From Micromonospora sp. WMMD1155 (lineage in GTDB: Bacteria; Actinomycetota; Actinomycetes; Mycobacteriales; Micromonosporaceae): a DNA stretch of 64,000 bases. The notes beneath the pieces were generated by a model. It did not search any database. It was not told where the DNA came from and saw only the letters and a list, made by a program, of their open reading frames with translations. The stretch's first letter is position 1; every line of letters starts with the position of its first letter. Both the position numbers and the translations under genes were made by a program. Shown piece after piece: positions 8,836 to 18,322 of the stretch. The DNA is taken from contig NZ_CP120742.1 of the NCBI RefSeq assembly GCF_029581275.1, positions 1,896,501 to 1,960,500 of the forward strand, in the 5' to 3' direction.

Positions 8836-9750
8836 GTGGCCCGCCAGTCGCCCCAACGGCCCGACGCCGACGAGCCCGAGCTCGACGACACCACCGGCGC
8901 GGCCGAGCCAGACGAGATCGAGGAGACCGACCGCCCAGCCGGTCCGGTCGACCGTGCGCTCTGGGACGAGCTGCGCATCGATCCGGTGGAGATCGCCCTC
9001 CCCGCCGGCACCGGCTTCACGCTGCGCGCGTACCGGCCGGCCAACACGCTGACCCCGACCGACGTCACCGAGCGGGACCTGGACGACCCGTTCCTCGCCC
9101 GCCGCCAGGTGATCGAGGAGGAGGAGGACGACGAGACCGTCGTCATCCTCGACGAGGAGGTCGCCGCCGAGTTCGCCGACAGCGACGAGGACGAGTCGAC
9201 GCGCCGCCGCGACGCCAGCACCGACGACACCGAGGACGAGGCCGACGAGGACGAGGCCGACGACGAGGAGGTGCCGGTCTTCCTCAGCAACCAGGGCAAG
9301 CTGCTGCTGTTCAAGACGCCCGAGTCGTTGGTCAGTTTCATCCGGTCCGGTGCTCCCAACGATCTGTCCCAACTGGACAGCTGGAATGAATTGTCCGAAC
9401 GGGTGGAGCCGGCAGATATCGTGCCGCTCGACGAGGACACCTACGAGCTCGACCTCGTCGTGGAGAACCTGCGCGGCGGTCACGACAGCTGGGATTCGAC
9501 CCTTCTGATCGAGGCCGGCGAGGTCGCTCGTGACCTTTCGTACGCATTGCGGCTGCCTGCGGTGCTGGACATGCTCTCTGCCGGCTCCAGCCTCGACGAT
9601 CTGGACGAGGCGCTGCGCGCCACCGCCAACGGTGGCATCGGCGCCTTCATGGGTCGGCGGCGGCTGAAGAAGATCGGTGCGCAGACCGCGAGTTTGGGTT
9701 GGCGCACCATTGTCGGCAAGATCTCTGCGGTGGTGGACTGGCGCGACTGA
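8836..9750 (+). CDS. Acidic conserved protein of unknown function
   Basis: The 304-residue protein starts at GTG 8836, five bases after a strong GGAGG. The first 140 residues are highly acidic and low in complexity, with an Asp/Glu-rich tract at about 95-150. The C-terminal half is folded: VPVFLSNQGKLLLFKTPES, SLVSFIRSGAPNDLSQL, a region around DIVPLDEDTYELDLVVENL, then helical segments to a basic end (GRRRLKKIG and GWRTIVGKI). Homologues are, to my recollection, sometimes labelled primosomal protein in related genomes. Nothing in the sequence proves that role. The next gene starts 63 bp downstream on the same strand, so the two may be co-transcribed. Confidence 0.6.
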   Translation: MARQSPQRPDADEPELDDTTGAAEPDEIEETDRPAGPVDRALWDELRIDPVEIALPAGTGFTLRAYRPANTLTPTDVTERDLDDPFLARRQVIEEEEDDETVVILDEEVAAEFADSDEDESTRRRDASTDDTEDEADEDEADDEEVPVFLSNQGKLLLFKTPESLVSFIRSGAPNDLSQLDSWNELSERVEPADIVPLDEDTYELDLVVENLRGGHDSWDSTLLIEAGEVARDLSYALRLPAVLDMLSAGSSLDDLDEALRATANGGIGAFMGRRRLKKIGAQTASLGWRTIVGKISAVVDWRD

Positions 9751-9813
9751 CCCGTACCGGGGAGCATCAGTTGCTGGCAGAGGAAAGACCTGTCCCGGGA
9801 GGAGGACGACGCC

Positions 9814-12210
9814 GTGGCGCTCGTGCGCGTTTACTGCGGTCTGGCCTCGGCGGATCCGGCTGACCGACCGGCCTCCGCCGGCTCGACGCTGACGTCCGCT
9901 GTGGTCGACGACGCAGGCCGTCTGCTGCATGTCTGCGAGATCGGCGACGACGCCGCTGGCTACGCCCAGCTCGTCGCGCTGCTCGTGGAGCGGTCGGGCG
10001 GGCCGAGCGGTGCGGCCATCGCCGCCGACAGCGACGACCACACGGTCATCTCGCTGTTGAGCGCGGCGGGTCGACCCCTGGCGATCGCCGACGACGACTC
10101 GGTGGACGACTTCGCCGAGCGGTTCGCCGACGACGACTCCCTCGAGGAGATGCAGTCGCCGCCGGCCGAACGACGGGCCGTCGGCCTGGCCCGCGCGTTG
10201 CAGGCGGGCGCGCTCTCGGCCGTCACCCTGCCGGCGCCCCGGGATCTCGCCGGCTACAAGCAGGTGCTCTCCGCGCACGCCGCGCTGGCCAGTGGTCGAC
10301 ACTCCGCCGCCGTCGCATTGCGCGAGGTCCTCCGTGAGCTCTACCCGGCGGCCCTGCGGGCATACCCGGACCCGGCCGAGCCGGTCTCGCTGGCGGTGCT
10401 CGACGCGCTGCCCGAGCCGGGCATGCTCGGCGGCACCGTCGCCCGTGGTCGCGAGGTGTCGGTCGCGGCCGACGCCATCGCCGCGCATCTCGCCGCCGAC
10501 GGGGTCGCCGACGCCGAGGAGATCAACGAGGCGGTCACCGCCCTGCGGGTCGCCATCTCCGAGACGCCCCGACGTGCCGCGGTCAACCGGGCGCTCACCT
10601 CGGCGGTGGCCGAGACGGTCCGGCAGGCTGTCGCCTCCGTCCGCGCCTGCGACGCGGGGTGTGAGGCTCTGGTCAGTGCGCTCGGCTCCCGGGTGACCAC
10701 GCCTGCCCAGGCGCCCGGCCGCCGTGCCGCCGCCCGTCGCGGTGAGCCGGTCGGCGAGCTGACCGGGCTCGCCGGCACCGGTGCCGGGCTGCGCTCGGTC
10801 CGGCCCACGCCGCCCGCCGAGCCCGCCCCCGCCGTGGGTCGACGCAGCCGTCCCGAGCCGGTCCCCGGCAACACTCCGGTGGCGTCGCCCCGCCCACTCG
10901 GGCCTCCGCCGACGGCACCGGCTCCGGTCACGCCTCCGCCGGTCGCACCCGCGCCGGTGGCTCCGGCCGCCTCGGCCACGCCCCCGGCGTCCACACTGCC
11001 CAGTCGCACCGAGCCGGCGCCCAGCCGGATCGACGGCCCGACCAACCGGCCGGTGTCGTCGCCGCCACCTCCGCCGCCGGGGATCACCCCGATCGCACCC
11101 GCGCAACGCGGCACGGTGCCTCCGGCCGAGGCCGGTGAGCCGTTCCGGCCGACGTTGACCACCGCCGCGATCAACAGCGCTCGGGCCGAGCGGCAGCGCA
11201 CCGTCATCCCGCCCCGCCCGAAGACCAACGGCGAGCGGCCGAGCCACCTGCAACGCCCGGTCGAGGAACCGCCGACCGGCGGGTTCAGCGCCACCGACCT
11301 GAGCATCCCGGTGCCGATCCCCCGGCCCGGTCAGGACGCCGCTCCCCCCGGATCCCGGGCCAACTGGCCGCTGGTCAACAACCCGGAGGACCCGGCCGAC
11401 AGCTCGCCGAACAACCCGGTGGCCTACCCGTACGGTGGCGGGCGCGGTATCGACGCCCCCACCGACCCGGGCCGGGCCGACGGTCGGGTGACCCCGCCCT
11501 GGTTGGCCGACGACCTGCCCCAGGAGCCGCCCATGCTGCGGCTGGTGGAGCCACCGCCGCTGGCCGACCGCGCGCTGCGAGAAGGGCTCAACCCGCCCAC
11601 CGAGCCGCACCTGGAGACGCCCCCGCTGCGGTTGGTCGACCGGGAGCAGGCTGCTCGTGGCGGCCGAGCGGCTGCTCGCGCCGCCGAGCACCGGCCACTA
11701 CCCACGATGGAGCACCGACCGCCGCCCATGGAGCACCGGCCACCGCCGGTCGAGCATCGGCCACCGCCGGTCGCCGACGAGGGCGACGGTGACCTGCTGA
11801 TCTTCGCGCAGGCCAAGTCGGCGTGGTTCGTCGGCCATGCCGACGAGTCCGACCTGGACTGGTCGACCACTGCCGACACCGGCTGGCAGGCCGCCGAACA
11901 GGCCGCCCGTCCCGCGGTGGGCGCCGAGACCAACGCCGGGCTGCCGAAGCGCGTGCCACAGGCCAATCTGGTCCCGGGCTCCCCGCTGCGCGAGGAGCGT
12001 CCACTGCGGATAGTGCGCGATGCGGCAAGCCTCGCGGAGAACACCACCGGCTACTTCCGTGGCTGGCGTCGCGGTCAGGAGATCGGCGGTTTCGCGGTGG
12101 GCGGTCGGCCCGGCCGCGAGGCGGCCGGCGGCTGGGACTTCAGCCGCGACCACGGGGACCGCGACGACGACCGGGAGTACGAGTACCGCTCCGCCGGTTA
12201 CCAGTCCTGA
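9814..12210 (+). CDS. Large proline-rich protein with degenerate IS110-like N-terminus and a conservon-kinase-like C-terminal module
   Basis: The 798-residue protein has three parts. Residues 1-290 resemble the body of IS110-type (DEDD) transposases: an opening strand VRVYCGLAS, a strand VVDDAGRLLHVCEIG, a helical region AGYKQVLSAHAALASGRH and SLAVLDALPEPGMLG. Where IS110 proteins have an Asp in the first strand this one has YCGLAS, so it is probably not catalytic. Residues 300-650 are Pro-rich and presumably disordered, with short repeats (EHRPPP). Residues 655-760 carry LLIFAQAKSAWF, ADTGWQAA, GLPKRVPQANLVPG and YFRGWRRGQ, which match the C-terminus of the sensor kinase encoded on the opposite strand. 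No inverted repeats or insertion boundaries were seen. It looks like a domesticated protein tied to conservon signalling. Confidence 0.6.
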   Translation: MALVRVYCGLASADPADRPASAGSTLTSAVVDDAGRLLHVCEIGDDAAGYAQLVALLVERSGGPSGAAIAADSDDHTVISLLSAAGRPLAIADDDSVDDFAERFADDDSLEEMQSPPAERRAVGLARALQAGALSAVTLPAPRDLAGYKQVLSAHAALASGRHSAAVALREVLRELYPAALRAYPDPAEPVSLAVLDALPEPGMLGGTVARGREVSVAADAIAAHLAADGVADAEEINEAVTALRVAISETPRRAAVNRALTSAVAETVRQAVASVRACDAGCEALVSALGSRVTTPAQAPGRRAAARRGEPVGELTGLAGTGAGLRSVRPTPPAEPAPAVGRRSRPEPVPGNTPVASPRPLGPPPTAPAPVTPPPVAPAPVAPAASATPPASTLPSRTEPAPSRIDGPTNRPVSSPPPPPPGITPIAPAQRGTVPPAEAGEPFRPTLTTAAINSARAERQRTVIPPRPKTNGERPSHLQRPVEEPPTGGFSATDLSIPVPIPRPGQDAAPPGSRANWPLVNNPEDPADSSPNNPVAYPYGGGRGIDAPTDPGRADGRVTPPWLADDLPQEPPMLRLVEPPPLADRALREGLNPPTEPHLETPPLRLVDREQAARGGRAAARAAEHRPLPTMEHRPPPMEHRPPPVEHRPPPVADEGDGDLLIFAQAKSAWFVGHADESDLDWSTTADTGWQAAEQAARPAVGAETNAGLPKRVPQANLVPGSPLREERPLRIVRDAASLAENTTGYFRGWRRGQEIGGFAVGGRPGREAAGGWDFSRDHGDRDDDREYEYRSAGYQS

Positions 12211-12221
12211 CCCTCTACACA

Positions 12222-12259
12222 CGACAGCGCCCCCGGTCGGTCGACCGGGGGCGCTGTCG
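12222..12259. terminator. Bidirectional hairpin terminator
   Basis: An 18-bp perfect stem (12222-12239 with 12242-12259) is centred on a two-base loop. It lies 12 bp after the stop of the 798-residue gene, between convergent genes, and could serve both strands. There is no T-tract, as is common in actinobacteria. The remaining 180 bp to the GTPase gene shows no other feature. Confidence 0.75.
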
Positions 12260-12442
12260 CATGTGTGGTGGGGGCAGGGGGGCCAGGACGCGACAACGCC
12301 GCCTCCTGAAGAGCCCGGAGAGCTACCGGCCACCGGGTGCCCGGGGGTCGACAGCTCCAAGGCTCTCTGGAAGCGGCGTGGGGCGCGCAGGGTGCCGCGC
12401 CCGGTGGGGGCCGGAGCCACCACCGGGCGTACGGCGTCCCGA

Positions 12443-13036
12443 TCAGGCCGGGGCGACGGCGCGCGTACGGCGCATGGTGAGCACGTACTCGACCAGCGAG
12501 ATCAGCACGTGCTTCGTCGACTCCCGGTTACGGGCGTCGCAGGCCACCACCGGCACGTCGCTGGAGATCGCCAAGGCGTCCCGAACGTCCTGCGGGTCGT
12601 GGTACTGCATCCCGTCGAAGCAGTTGATCGCCACCAGGTACGGGAGGCGTCGGTGCTCGAAGAAGTCGATCGCCGCGAAGCAGTCGGCCAGCCGGCGAGT
12701 ATCCACCAGCACGACCGCGCCGATCGCACCCCGAACCAGTTCGTCCCACATGAACCAGAATCGGGTCTGACCCGGCGTACCGAACAGGTACAGGATCAGG
12801 TCTCGGTCGATCGAGATCCGGCCGAAGTCCATGGCCACCGTGGTCGTCGACTTGCCCGGCACCTGCCGGGTGTCGTCGACGCCCACGCCGGCCGAGGTCA
12901 TGATGGCCTCGGTGGTCAGCGGCGTGATCTCCGAGACCGAGCCGACCAGCGTCGTCTTACCGACGCCGAATCCACCGGCGATAACGATCTTCGCCGACGT
13001 CACGCGGCCGCCCGGGTTCGGCGGGCGGTGCGACAT
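12443..13036 (-). CDS. Conservon small GTPase (CvnD-like, MglA/Ras-like fold)
   Basis: The 197-residue protein has a P-loop GGFGVGKTT near residue 14, a switch region with TTTVAMDFG, LYLFGTPGQTRFWFMW in place of the classical DxxG motif and NCFD in place of NKxD. These are usual for the GTP-binding proteins of actinobacterial conservons. It is the last of four minus-strand genes. The ATG at 13036 lies one base after the stop of the DUF742 gene. The longer frame from 13057 would overlap that gene and is less likely. The roadblock partner probably acts on its nucleotide cycle. Confidence 0.92.
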   Translation of the reverse strand: MSHRPPNPGGRVTSAKIVIAGGFGVGKTTLVGSVSEITPLTTEAIMTSAGVGVDDTRQVPGKSTTTVAMDFGRISIDRDLILYLFGTPGQTRFWFMWDELVRGAIGAVVLVDTRRLADCFAAIDFFEHRRLPYLVAINCFDGMQYHDPQDVRDALAISSDVPVVACDARNRESTKHVLISLVEYVLTMRRTRAVAPA

Positions 13037-13037
13037 G

Positions 13038-13427
13038 TCAGAGCCTGCGAAGTCCACTCAGCACCCTCTCCAGCAGTTCAGTGCCCACCGCGTCGTCGGA
13101 GTCGTCCAGGATGGTCGGCTCGTGGACCGCGACCAGGCCGTCCGTCGCCATGTCGGCGATGAGCACCCGGGCCACACCGAGCGGGAGCTGCATCCGCGCC
13201 GCGATCTCCGCGAGCGACTGCACGCGTCCGTCACACAGCGCGGCGATGTACTGGTGTTCGCGGCCCTGGCCGCCGTTGCCGTTGGCAGCGGCGCGACCGC
13301 GCACCGTCGTCTCGACGAGCGCCTCCAGCGCGATGTCGAGCCGGGGACGGGTACGACCACGGGTCACGGCGTATGGACGGACCAACGCTCCGGTCGGTTC
13401 GTCACGATCGGCCATCTCGCCGCTCAC
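13038..13427 (-). CDS. DUF742 conservon protein (CvnC-like)
   Basis: The 129-residue protein has the DUF742 pattern LVRPYAVTRGRTRP at about residues 15-28, a winged-helix-like core (SLAEIAARMQLPLGVARVLIADMATDGLV) and an end with ELLERVLSGLRRL. In Streptomyces conservons this protein sits at the membrane with the kinase, the roadblock protein and the GTPase. The start MSGEMADRDEP is preceded by GGAGGTG. The gap to the upstream roadblock gene is 87 bp. The GTPase gene follows after one base. Confidence 0.92.
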   Translation of the reverse strand: MSGEMADRDEPTGALVRPYAVTRGRTRPRLDIALEALVETTVRGRAAANGNGGQGREHQYIAALCDGRVQSLAEIAARMQLPLGVARVLIADMATDGLVAVHEPTILDDSDDAVGTELLERVLSGLRRL

Positions 13428-13514
13428 CTCCTTCGCACCCGTTACCGGCTCCCACCGGTGAAACCCGTCGTTGTCGTCGTTGCAGTTGTGCCGACCTCAT
13501 CGATCGGCGAGGCG

Positions 13515-13919
13515 TCAACCCAGCATTCCCGCAGCCGCACGCGGCTGCGGGGTCAGCGCGTCACCGACCCGGTCGACCAGCAGCGCCATCTCGTAGCCGA
13601 CCTGGCCCACGTCGGAGCTGCGAGCAGCCAGCACGGCGAAGGACGAGCCATCCGAGATGGACATCAGGAACAGGAAGCCATTGTCCATCTCCACGACGGT
13701 CTGCAAAACCGCGCCTCCCTCGAAGCAGCGCGCTGCCCCCTGGGTCAGGCTGACCAGACCCGACGAGATCGCGGCGAGCTGGTCGGCCCGGTCGCGCGGC
13801 AGGTCCCGTGACGACGCCAGGAGTAGGCCGTCGGCCGAGACGGCGACCGCATGCGCGACACCGGGCACCCGGTCGGCGAAGTTGGCCAGAAGCCAACCAA
13901 GATCCTGAGTAGTTGTCAT
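13515..13919 (-). CDS. Roadblock/LC7 domain protein (CvnB-like)
   Basis: The 134-residue protein is a single roadblock domain: [31 protein letters not shown], then [18 protein letters not shown] and a core strand with [17 protein letters not shown]. In bacteria these proteins regulate MglA-type GTPases, here probably the one encoded two genes downstream. The start overlaps the kinase stop by four bases (ATGA), so translation is coupled to the kinase. Confidence 0.93.
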   Translation of the reverse strand: MTTTQDLGWLLANFADRVPGVAHAVAVSADGLLLASSRDLPRDRADQLAAISSGLVSLTQGAARCFEGGAVLQTVVEMDNGFLFLMSISDGSSFAVLAARSSDVGQVGYEMALLVDRVGDALTPQPRAAAGMLG

Positions 13920-16900
13920 CCTTCTTGCTCCTTCTGCCCGCTCCCGGCCACCGGGCCTGAGCCAGACTGCGAGGATTGCCCACCCGAAGTCGCCTCCGGG
14001 TTGGTCGGGTTGTCCGAGGTGCTACGCCCTCGCTGCACGCCCCGGTGATAGGCGGAGAGCAGGCCACGGACCGCCTCCGGGGAGCGCCGCTGGACCGAGG
14101 TGGTGGGCTTCTCCACGGCACCCGGCACCAACTGCGCCATCGGCTTGCGCTTCGGCAGACCGGTCGTGGTGGTCTCGCTCACCGGCACCGCGTCAGCGGC
14201 TGCCGAGGCAGCACGCCAGCCGTCGTCGGCCGCGGTCTGCCAGCCGTTGGTCTGCGGCTGGGGCCGGCGGTTCGGCAGGCTCTCAGCGAGGCTGGGGCGA
14301 CCGCCCTCAGCTGCTGTGGAGCCGGTGCCCCGCGGCGCTCCTCCGGCCGTCGGAGTGTCTGCCATCGGTGTGTTACCTGTCGTCCCGGGTGGTGTCTTGT
14401 GGACCGCCTGACCGGTGGCCTCGACCGTGGCGAACTGCTGGGTCGCGTTGTCGCCGTTCTTCGCCGGTTGGGCACCGCCGGCACCCTCCTCCGGACCCGG
14501 GCGGCGGGTACGGAACCAGGCCGACTCCAGCTCCCGGAAGATCGGCAGCTCCATCGTCTCGTCCGCGTACCGCTGGCGGTTCTGCGCCTGCGGTTGCTGC
14601 GGGGCCGGTCGACCTTGCGCAGCCGGAGCGGGAGCCGAGGCGGGAACCGGGGCCGGAGGCTGGGCCGGAGCCGGAGGCTGGGCGGCTGCGGCGGACGGCT
14701 GTTCGCCGGGTCGCGGCACTCGCGGCAGCTCGGTTGTCATGTCCAGAGCGGCGGCGAGCCGCTCGGGCACCGGCGGGGTCGCGGCGTCCCGGTCGCCGTT
14801 CGGCACCGGCGGCCAGGCCGGCGGCGCCGGGGCTCCGGCGGCCGGCGCGGGCGGAGCCGACCGGGGCGTGAACCCGCTGAACGACTGGCCGGAGGCCGGC
14901 GGCACCGAGTACGGCTGACCGGACGCCGGCGACGCCGACACGGGCGAGGCGGACACCGGCGGAACGCCGTACGGCTGGCCCGAGGCCGGGGCGGCGGACA
15001 CCGGCTGACCGGTGTACGGAGCTCCGGAGTACGGCTGGCCGGAGTAGGGCTGACCGGAAGCCGGCGAGGCGGAGACCGGCGCACCGGAGTAGGGCTGCGC
15101 GGAGACCGGGGGCGCCGAGTACGGCTGCGTCTCGGGGCTGCTCGGCAACTGCCGGGGAATCGACGGCTGCTGGCCGGTGCTCGGGCCGTCATCTCCGGCG
15201 CGACGCTGCGGCAGCGGGTCGATTCCCTGGCCGTTGGCGGGCCGCGGGGTGAACCCGTCGCCACCGTTGACGCCGTTCGTCCCGGCCGCGCCGGTCAGGT
15301 CGGACCAGGCCGGCATCGAGCGGTAGCCACCGGCGTTGGCCGGGGTGCCGGATCCGTTGCGCGACGCCGGCTCGAACGGGCGACCGCCGAGGGTGACCTG
15401 GTTGCCGGACTCGCTGGGGCGAGGGCCGTTGCCCAGCGCCGGCAGCGCGCCGAAGACCGGGGCGGGCCCGTTCTGCTGAGGGTTGCCGACGGCGGGCAGG
15501 GCCGGGGGCTGCTGCACCCGACCGGAGAGCGCCCTGGGCACCAGCACCGAGGTGGGCAGGGTCACGTCGGCGACGGTGCCGCGGTCGGAGCCGGGGCGCA
15601 GCTCGACCCGTACGCCGTGCCGGGACGCCAGCCGGGCGACCACGACCAGGCCCATCATCCGGGAGACGGCCACGTCGACCTGCGGCGGCGTCGCGAGCCG
15701 CTCGTTGAGGTCGTGCAGCTGGTCGGCGCTGATGCCGATGCCGCGGTCCTCGACGTAGAGCGAGGCACGGTCGCCGACCCGGCGGGCCTCGACCATCACC
15801 TGCGAGTCGGGCGGGGAGAACGCGGTGGCGTTGTCGAACAGCTCGGCGACGAGGTGCACCAGGTCGTTGACCGCGTGCGCGGCGACCTCGATGTCCCGGT
15901 CGATGACGCCGAACTCGATCCGGGTGTAGTGCTCGACCTCGGACTGGGCGGCGCGCAGCACGTCGATGAGCGCGGCCGGCTCCCGCTGCACACGGGTGGA
16001 GTCGGCACCGGCGAGCACCAGCAGGTTCTCGTCGTTACGGCGCATTCGGGTGGCCAGGTGGTCGAGCTGGAACAGCTCGGCCAGCCGGTCCGGGTCCTCC
16101 TCGCCGCGCTCCAGCCGGTCGAGGTGCCCGATGAGGCGGTCGACCAGGATCTGTGAACGGCGGGCCAGGTTGACGAACATGGTCGCGACGGAGGCGCGCA
16201 GTGCCGCCTGCTCGGCGGCCGTGCGGACGGCTTCCAGGTGGACGGCGTTGAACGCCTCGGTCACCTGGCCGAACTCGTCACGGCTGCGGACCGGTAGCGG
16301 CTCGGCGATCTGGTTGGCCAGCTGCACCGGGGTGAGCTGCCCGACGACCTGCGGGTCACGCAGTCGGGCAACCGCCTGCGGTAGGCCGTACTGGGCGACG
16401 GAGAGGGCACCCTGCCGCAGCTCGCGGAGCGAACGGGCCATGGAACGGGCGACCAGGTACGCGAAGAGGATCGCCAGCAGCAGCATGCTGAGCAGCAGAC
16501 CGGTCTCCAGGAAGACCTGGCGCTGGACGTCCGAGCGGAGGGCGTCGGCCTCCTTGACCACCTGGCTGTCGAGCTGCGTCTCCACGGTGCGGATCAGCTT
16601 CGCGTTGGCCGTCATGGCGGCTTCCCACTGGTCCGGGCCGAACGGCGCGCCCCGCATGTCGCCGGTGGTGTTGCCGTCGATCCAGCCGGTGTAGTTCTGT
16701 GCCTGCCGACGGTCGCCACCCGCGACGGTCTGGTCGTGGAACTTGGCGTCGTCCGGGGTGGCGACGGCCTTGAAGCTCTGCAGCGCCTGCTGCTGGCCGG
16801 TGCCACTGGCGATGTAGTCGGTGCGCAGCGCCGGCGTCAGGCGCTTCCCGCCCTTCACACCGAGCGCGCGGTGCACCACGACCCGGCGTACGGCGAGGAA

Positions 16901-17521
16901 CTCCTTCTCCCGGGCGACCGCCGCGGCGGCGCGCATCCGGTCGCTCAGGTCGTTGTCACCGGCGAGCTGCGTGGCCGAGTCGCGGATGGCGAGCAGGTCG
17001 CTGATCAGACCCTCGTACGCCTGCACGGTCTCGGTGAGCGCGAGCTTGCCGTTGAACACCTGGCTGCGGATGCCCGACAGGTCCTGCAGGTTCTGGTCGA
17101 TGCCGTCGAGCAGGCCCTCCAGGCTGCCCGGCAGGTCCTCGATGTCGGCCCGCTGCTGCCGGTAGGGGATCGCGTCCTGGTCCACCCGGGAGTTCACCCG
17201 GTTGTAGGCCTCCTGGTACTGCGCCGTCGGCTGCGTCCCGTCCGCGCCCAGCAGCAGCACGGCGGCGGTGCGCTCGTCCTGCAGGCTGTCGACCAGGTCA
17301 CCGGAGTAGCTCGACAGGTTCGCCAGGTCGCCGGCCCGGTTGGCATTGTTGAGCGTCTCCACGTGGTCGACCAGACCACTGGTGCCCACCACGACCGTGG
17401 CGATGGTCGGCACGATCATGATTAGACCGAGCTTGGACCAGATCGGCATGTCCCCGAGCCGGCTGGCCGGCTGGCGCAGCCGCGACAGGAGGGAGCCCGC
17501 CATCTTTGGCCGTTTGCTCAC
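13916..17521 (-). CDS. Nitrate/nitrite-sensing (NIT) domain sensor histidine kinase, conservon CvnA-like
   Basis: This is a 1201-residue membrane kinase. A helix at about 29-47 and another at about 337-358 bracket an extracellular sensor with helical NIT-domain character, including RDSATQLAG and [22 protein letters not shown] follows, with [14 protein letters not shown]. The dimerisation region has [12 protein letters not shown], the candidate phospho-acceptor His. The ATPase domain has [11 protein letters not shown] and VEDRGIGIS. From about 660 on it is Pro/Ser/Tyr-rich, with tandem [13 protein letters not shown] units at about 800-875. The last 210 residues hold the motifs [30 protein letters not shown] and [10 protein letters not shown], shared with the 798-residue protein. 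GTG at 17521 has GAGG eight bases upstream. Ligand unknown. Confidence 0.9.
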   Translation of the reverse strand: MSKRPKMAGSLLSRLRQPASRLGDMPIWSKLGLIMIVPTIATVVVGTSGLVDHVETLNNANRAGDLANLSSYSGDLVDSLQDERTAAVLLLGADGTQPTAQYQEAYNRVNSRVDQDAIPYRQQRADIEDLPGSLEGLLDGIDQNLQDLSGIRSQVFNGKLALTETVQAYEGLISDLLAIRDSATQLAGDNDLSDRMRAAAAVAREKEFLAVRRVVVHRALGVKGGKRLTPALRTDYIASGTGQQQALQSFKAVATPDDAKFHDQTVAGGDRRQAQNYTGWIDGNTTGDMRGAPFGPDQWEAAMTANAKLIRTVETQLDSQVVKEADALRSDVQRQVFLETGLLLSMLLLAILFAYLVARSMARSLRELRQGALSVAQYGLPQAVARLRDPQVVGQLTPVQLANQIAEPLPVRSRDEFGQVTEAFNAVHLEAVRTAAEQAALRASVATMFVNLARRSQILVDRLIGHLDRLERGEEDPDRLAELFQLDHLATRMRRNDENLLVLAGADSTRVQREPAALIDVLRAAQSEVEHYTRIEFGVIDRDIEVAAHAVNDLVHLVAELFDNATAFSPPDSQVMVEARRVGDRASLYVEDRGIGISADQLHDLNERLATPPQVDVAVSRMMGLVVVARLASRHGVRVELRPGSDRGTVADVTLPTSVLVPRALSGRVQQPPALPAVGNPQQNGPAPVFGALPALGNGPRPSESGNQVTLGGRPFEPASRNGSGTPANAGGYRSMPAWSDLTGAAGTNGVNGGDGFTPRPANGQGIDPLPQRRAGDDGPSTGQQPSIPRQLPSSPETQPYSAPPVSAQPYSGAPVSASPASGQPYSGQPYSGAPYTGQPVSAAPASGQPYGVPPVSASPVSASPASGQPYSVPPASGQSFSGFTPRSAPPAPAAGAPAPPAWPPVPNGDRDAATPPVPERLAAALDMTTELPRVPRPGEQPSAAAAQPPAPAQPPAPVPASAPAPAAQGRPAPQQPQAQNRQRYADETMELPIFRELESAWFRTRRPGPEEGAGGAQPAKNGDNATQQFATVEATGQAVHKTPPGTTGNTPMADTPTAGGAPRGTGSTAAEGGRPSLAESLPNRRPQPQTNGWQTAADDGWRAASAAADAVPVSETTTTGLPKRKPMAQLVPGAVEKPTTSVQRRSPEAVRGLLSAYHRGVQRGRSTSDNPTNPEATSGGQSSQSGSGPVAGSGQKEQEG
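14886..15125. repeat. Tandem GQPYS/PVSAS-coding repeats inside the sensor kinase gene
   Basis: On the minus strand this segment encodes irregular copies of SGQPYS, SGAPVS, SASPAS and TGQPVS. The DNA shows the matching recurring words (CCGGAGTACGGCTG, GAGGCGGACACCGG). It corresponds to the disordered linker after the catalytic domain. The unit count probably varies between strains. The unit length is too irregular for CRISPR. Confidence 0.6.
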
Positions 17522-17550
17522 AACACCGCCCTCGCGATTACAGCTTCAAC

Positions 17551-17569
17551 GCGTTGCCCCGGGCAACGC
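17551..17569. promoter_or_regulatory. Palindrome in the divergent region between kinase and uridine kinase-like genes
   Basis: GCGTTGCCC and GGGCAACGC flank a single C, giving a near-perfect 19-bp dyad. It sits 30 bp upstream of the kinase GTG in the 193 bp divergent region. It could be an operator for the conservon. No partner protein can be named from the sequence. Confidence 0.35.
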
Positions 17570-17714
17570 CCAGCGACCGACCCGGCGGGTCGGACCCCCG
17601 AGATTCCATCACGCCGGTCCGCAAGAAGAAAGCCCAGGTTGTCCCCGACCGAAGGTGTGATGAGATGTTGATGCGATTTGATAGCAGTCCGTCTGGCCGG
17701 AGTAACTGAAGGTA

Positions 17715-18317
17715 ATGGAACATCCGCACCGTGTTGTCCTGCTCGCCGGCCCTTCGGGCTCCGGAAAGTCGTACATAGCACAGCAAACCGGGTTGCCCGT
17801 GCTGTGCTTGGACGACTTCTACAAAGACGGCGATGACCCTACGTTGCCGCGACGAAACGGCCAGGTGGATTGGGAATCCCCCCAGTCCTGGGACGCCTCG
17901 ACAGCGGTGGAAATCATTGCTCGTCTAGCTCGCGAAGGCCGAGCCGAAGTGCCGGTTTATGCGATCGGTGCGGACCGCAGGGTGGCCACCCGGCCATTCG
18001 ACGTCGACGGATCGCCACTTTTCGTGGCCGAAGGGATCTTCGCCGCCGAGATCGTCGAGGAGTGTCGACGCCGTGGGCTGCTTGCCGGGGCGTACGCGCT
18101 GCGTCGCCCGCGCGGGGCGACCTTCCTCCGTCGGCTGGCCCGCGATCTGTCCGAACAGCGCAAGGCTCCCCGGGTGCTGGTCCGGCGGGGCGTGGCGCTC
18201 CTGCGGGCCGAGCCCGCGGTCCTGCGTCGGCAGACCGGGTTGGGCGCGGAGGCGGCCCGCGCACGCGAGGTGCTGCGCCGGGTGGCCGGCCTGCTCGCCG
18301 GCCACCCGCACGGCTGA
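17715..18317 (+). CDS. Uridine kinase-like P-loop NTPase
   Basis: The 200-residue protein has Walker A GPSGSGKS at residues 12-19, then a DDFYKDGDDPTLPRR segment (CLDDFYKD) characteristic of uridine kinase/PRK-type enzymes. WDWESPQSWD-like QVDWESPQSWD and a late PLFVAEGIFA strand follow. It would phosphorylate uridine or cytidine. Ending near a cluster of nucleoside genes (adenosine deaminase, thymidine phosphorylase, cytidine deaminase, nucleoside ABC transporter) supports this. ATG at 17715 has GAAGG close upstream. It is divergent from the conservon and convergent with the add gene, with a five-base gap. Confidence 0.8.
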   Translation: MEHPHRVVLLAGPSGSGKSYIAQQTGLPVLCLDDFYKDGDDPTLPRRNGQVDWESPQSWDASTAVEIIARLAREGRAEVPVYAIGADRRVATRPFDVDGSPLFVAEGIFAAEIVEECRRRGLLAGAYALRRPRGATFLRRLARDLSEQRKAPRVLVRRGVALLRAEPAVLRRQTGLGAEAARAREVLRRVAGLLAGHPHG

Positions 18318-18322
18318 GGCGG

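Noticed and set aside
8779..11691. 970-residue minus-strand frame
   Set aside because: It is antisense to the acidic protein and the 798-residue gene, low in complexity and without motifs. High-GC DNA keeps such frames open.
9814..12210. Intact IS110 insertion sequence
   Set aside because: The protein is twice the usual size, the first catalytic position is altered, and no element ends or duplicate copy were seen.
14886..15125. Possible CRISPR array
   Set aside because: The units are irregular, in frame and encode a Ser/Pro/Tyr linker. There are no uniform spacers or cas genes.
13976..16156. 726-residue plus-strand frame across the kinase gene
   Set aside because: It is Arg/Gly-rich antisense translation of the Pro/Ser repeats, with no domain and no ribosome binding site.
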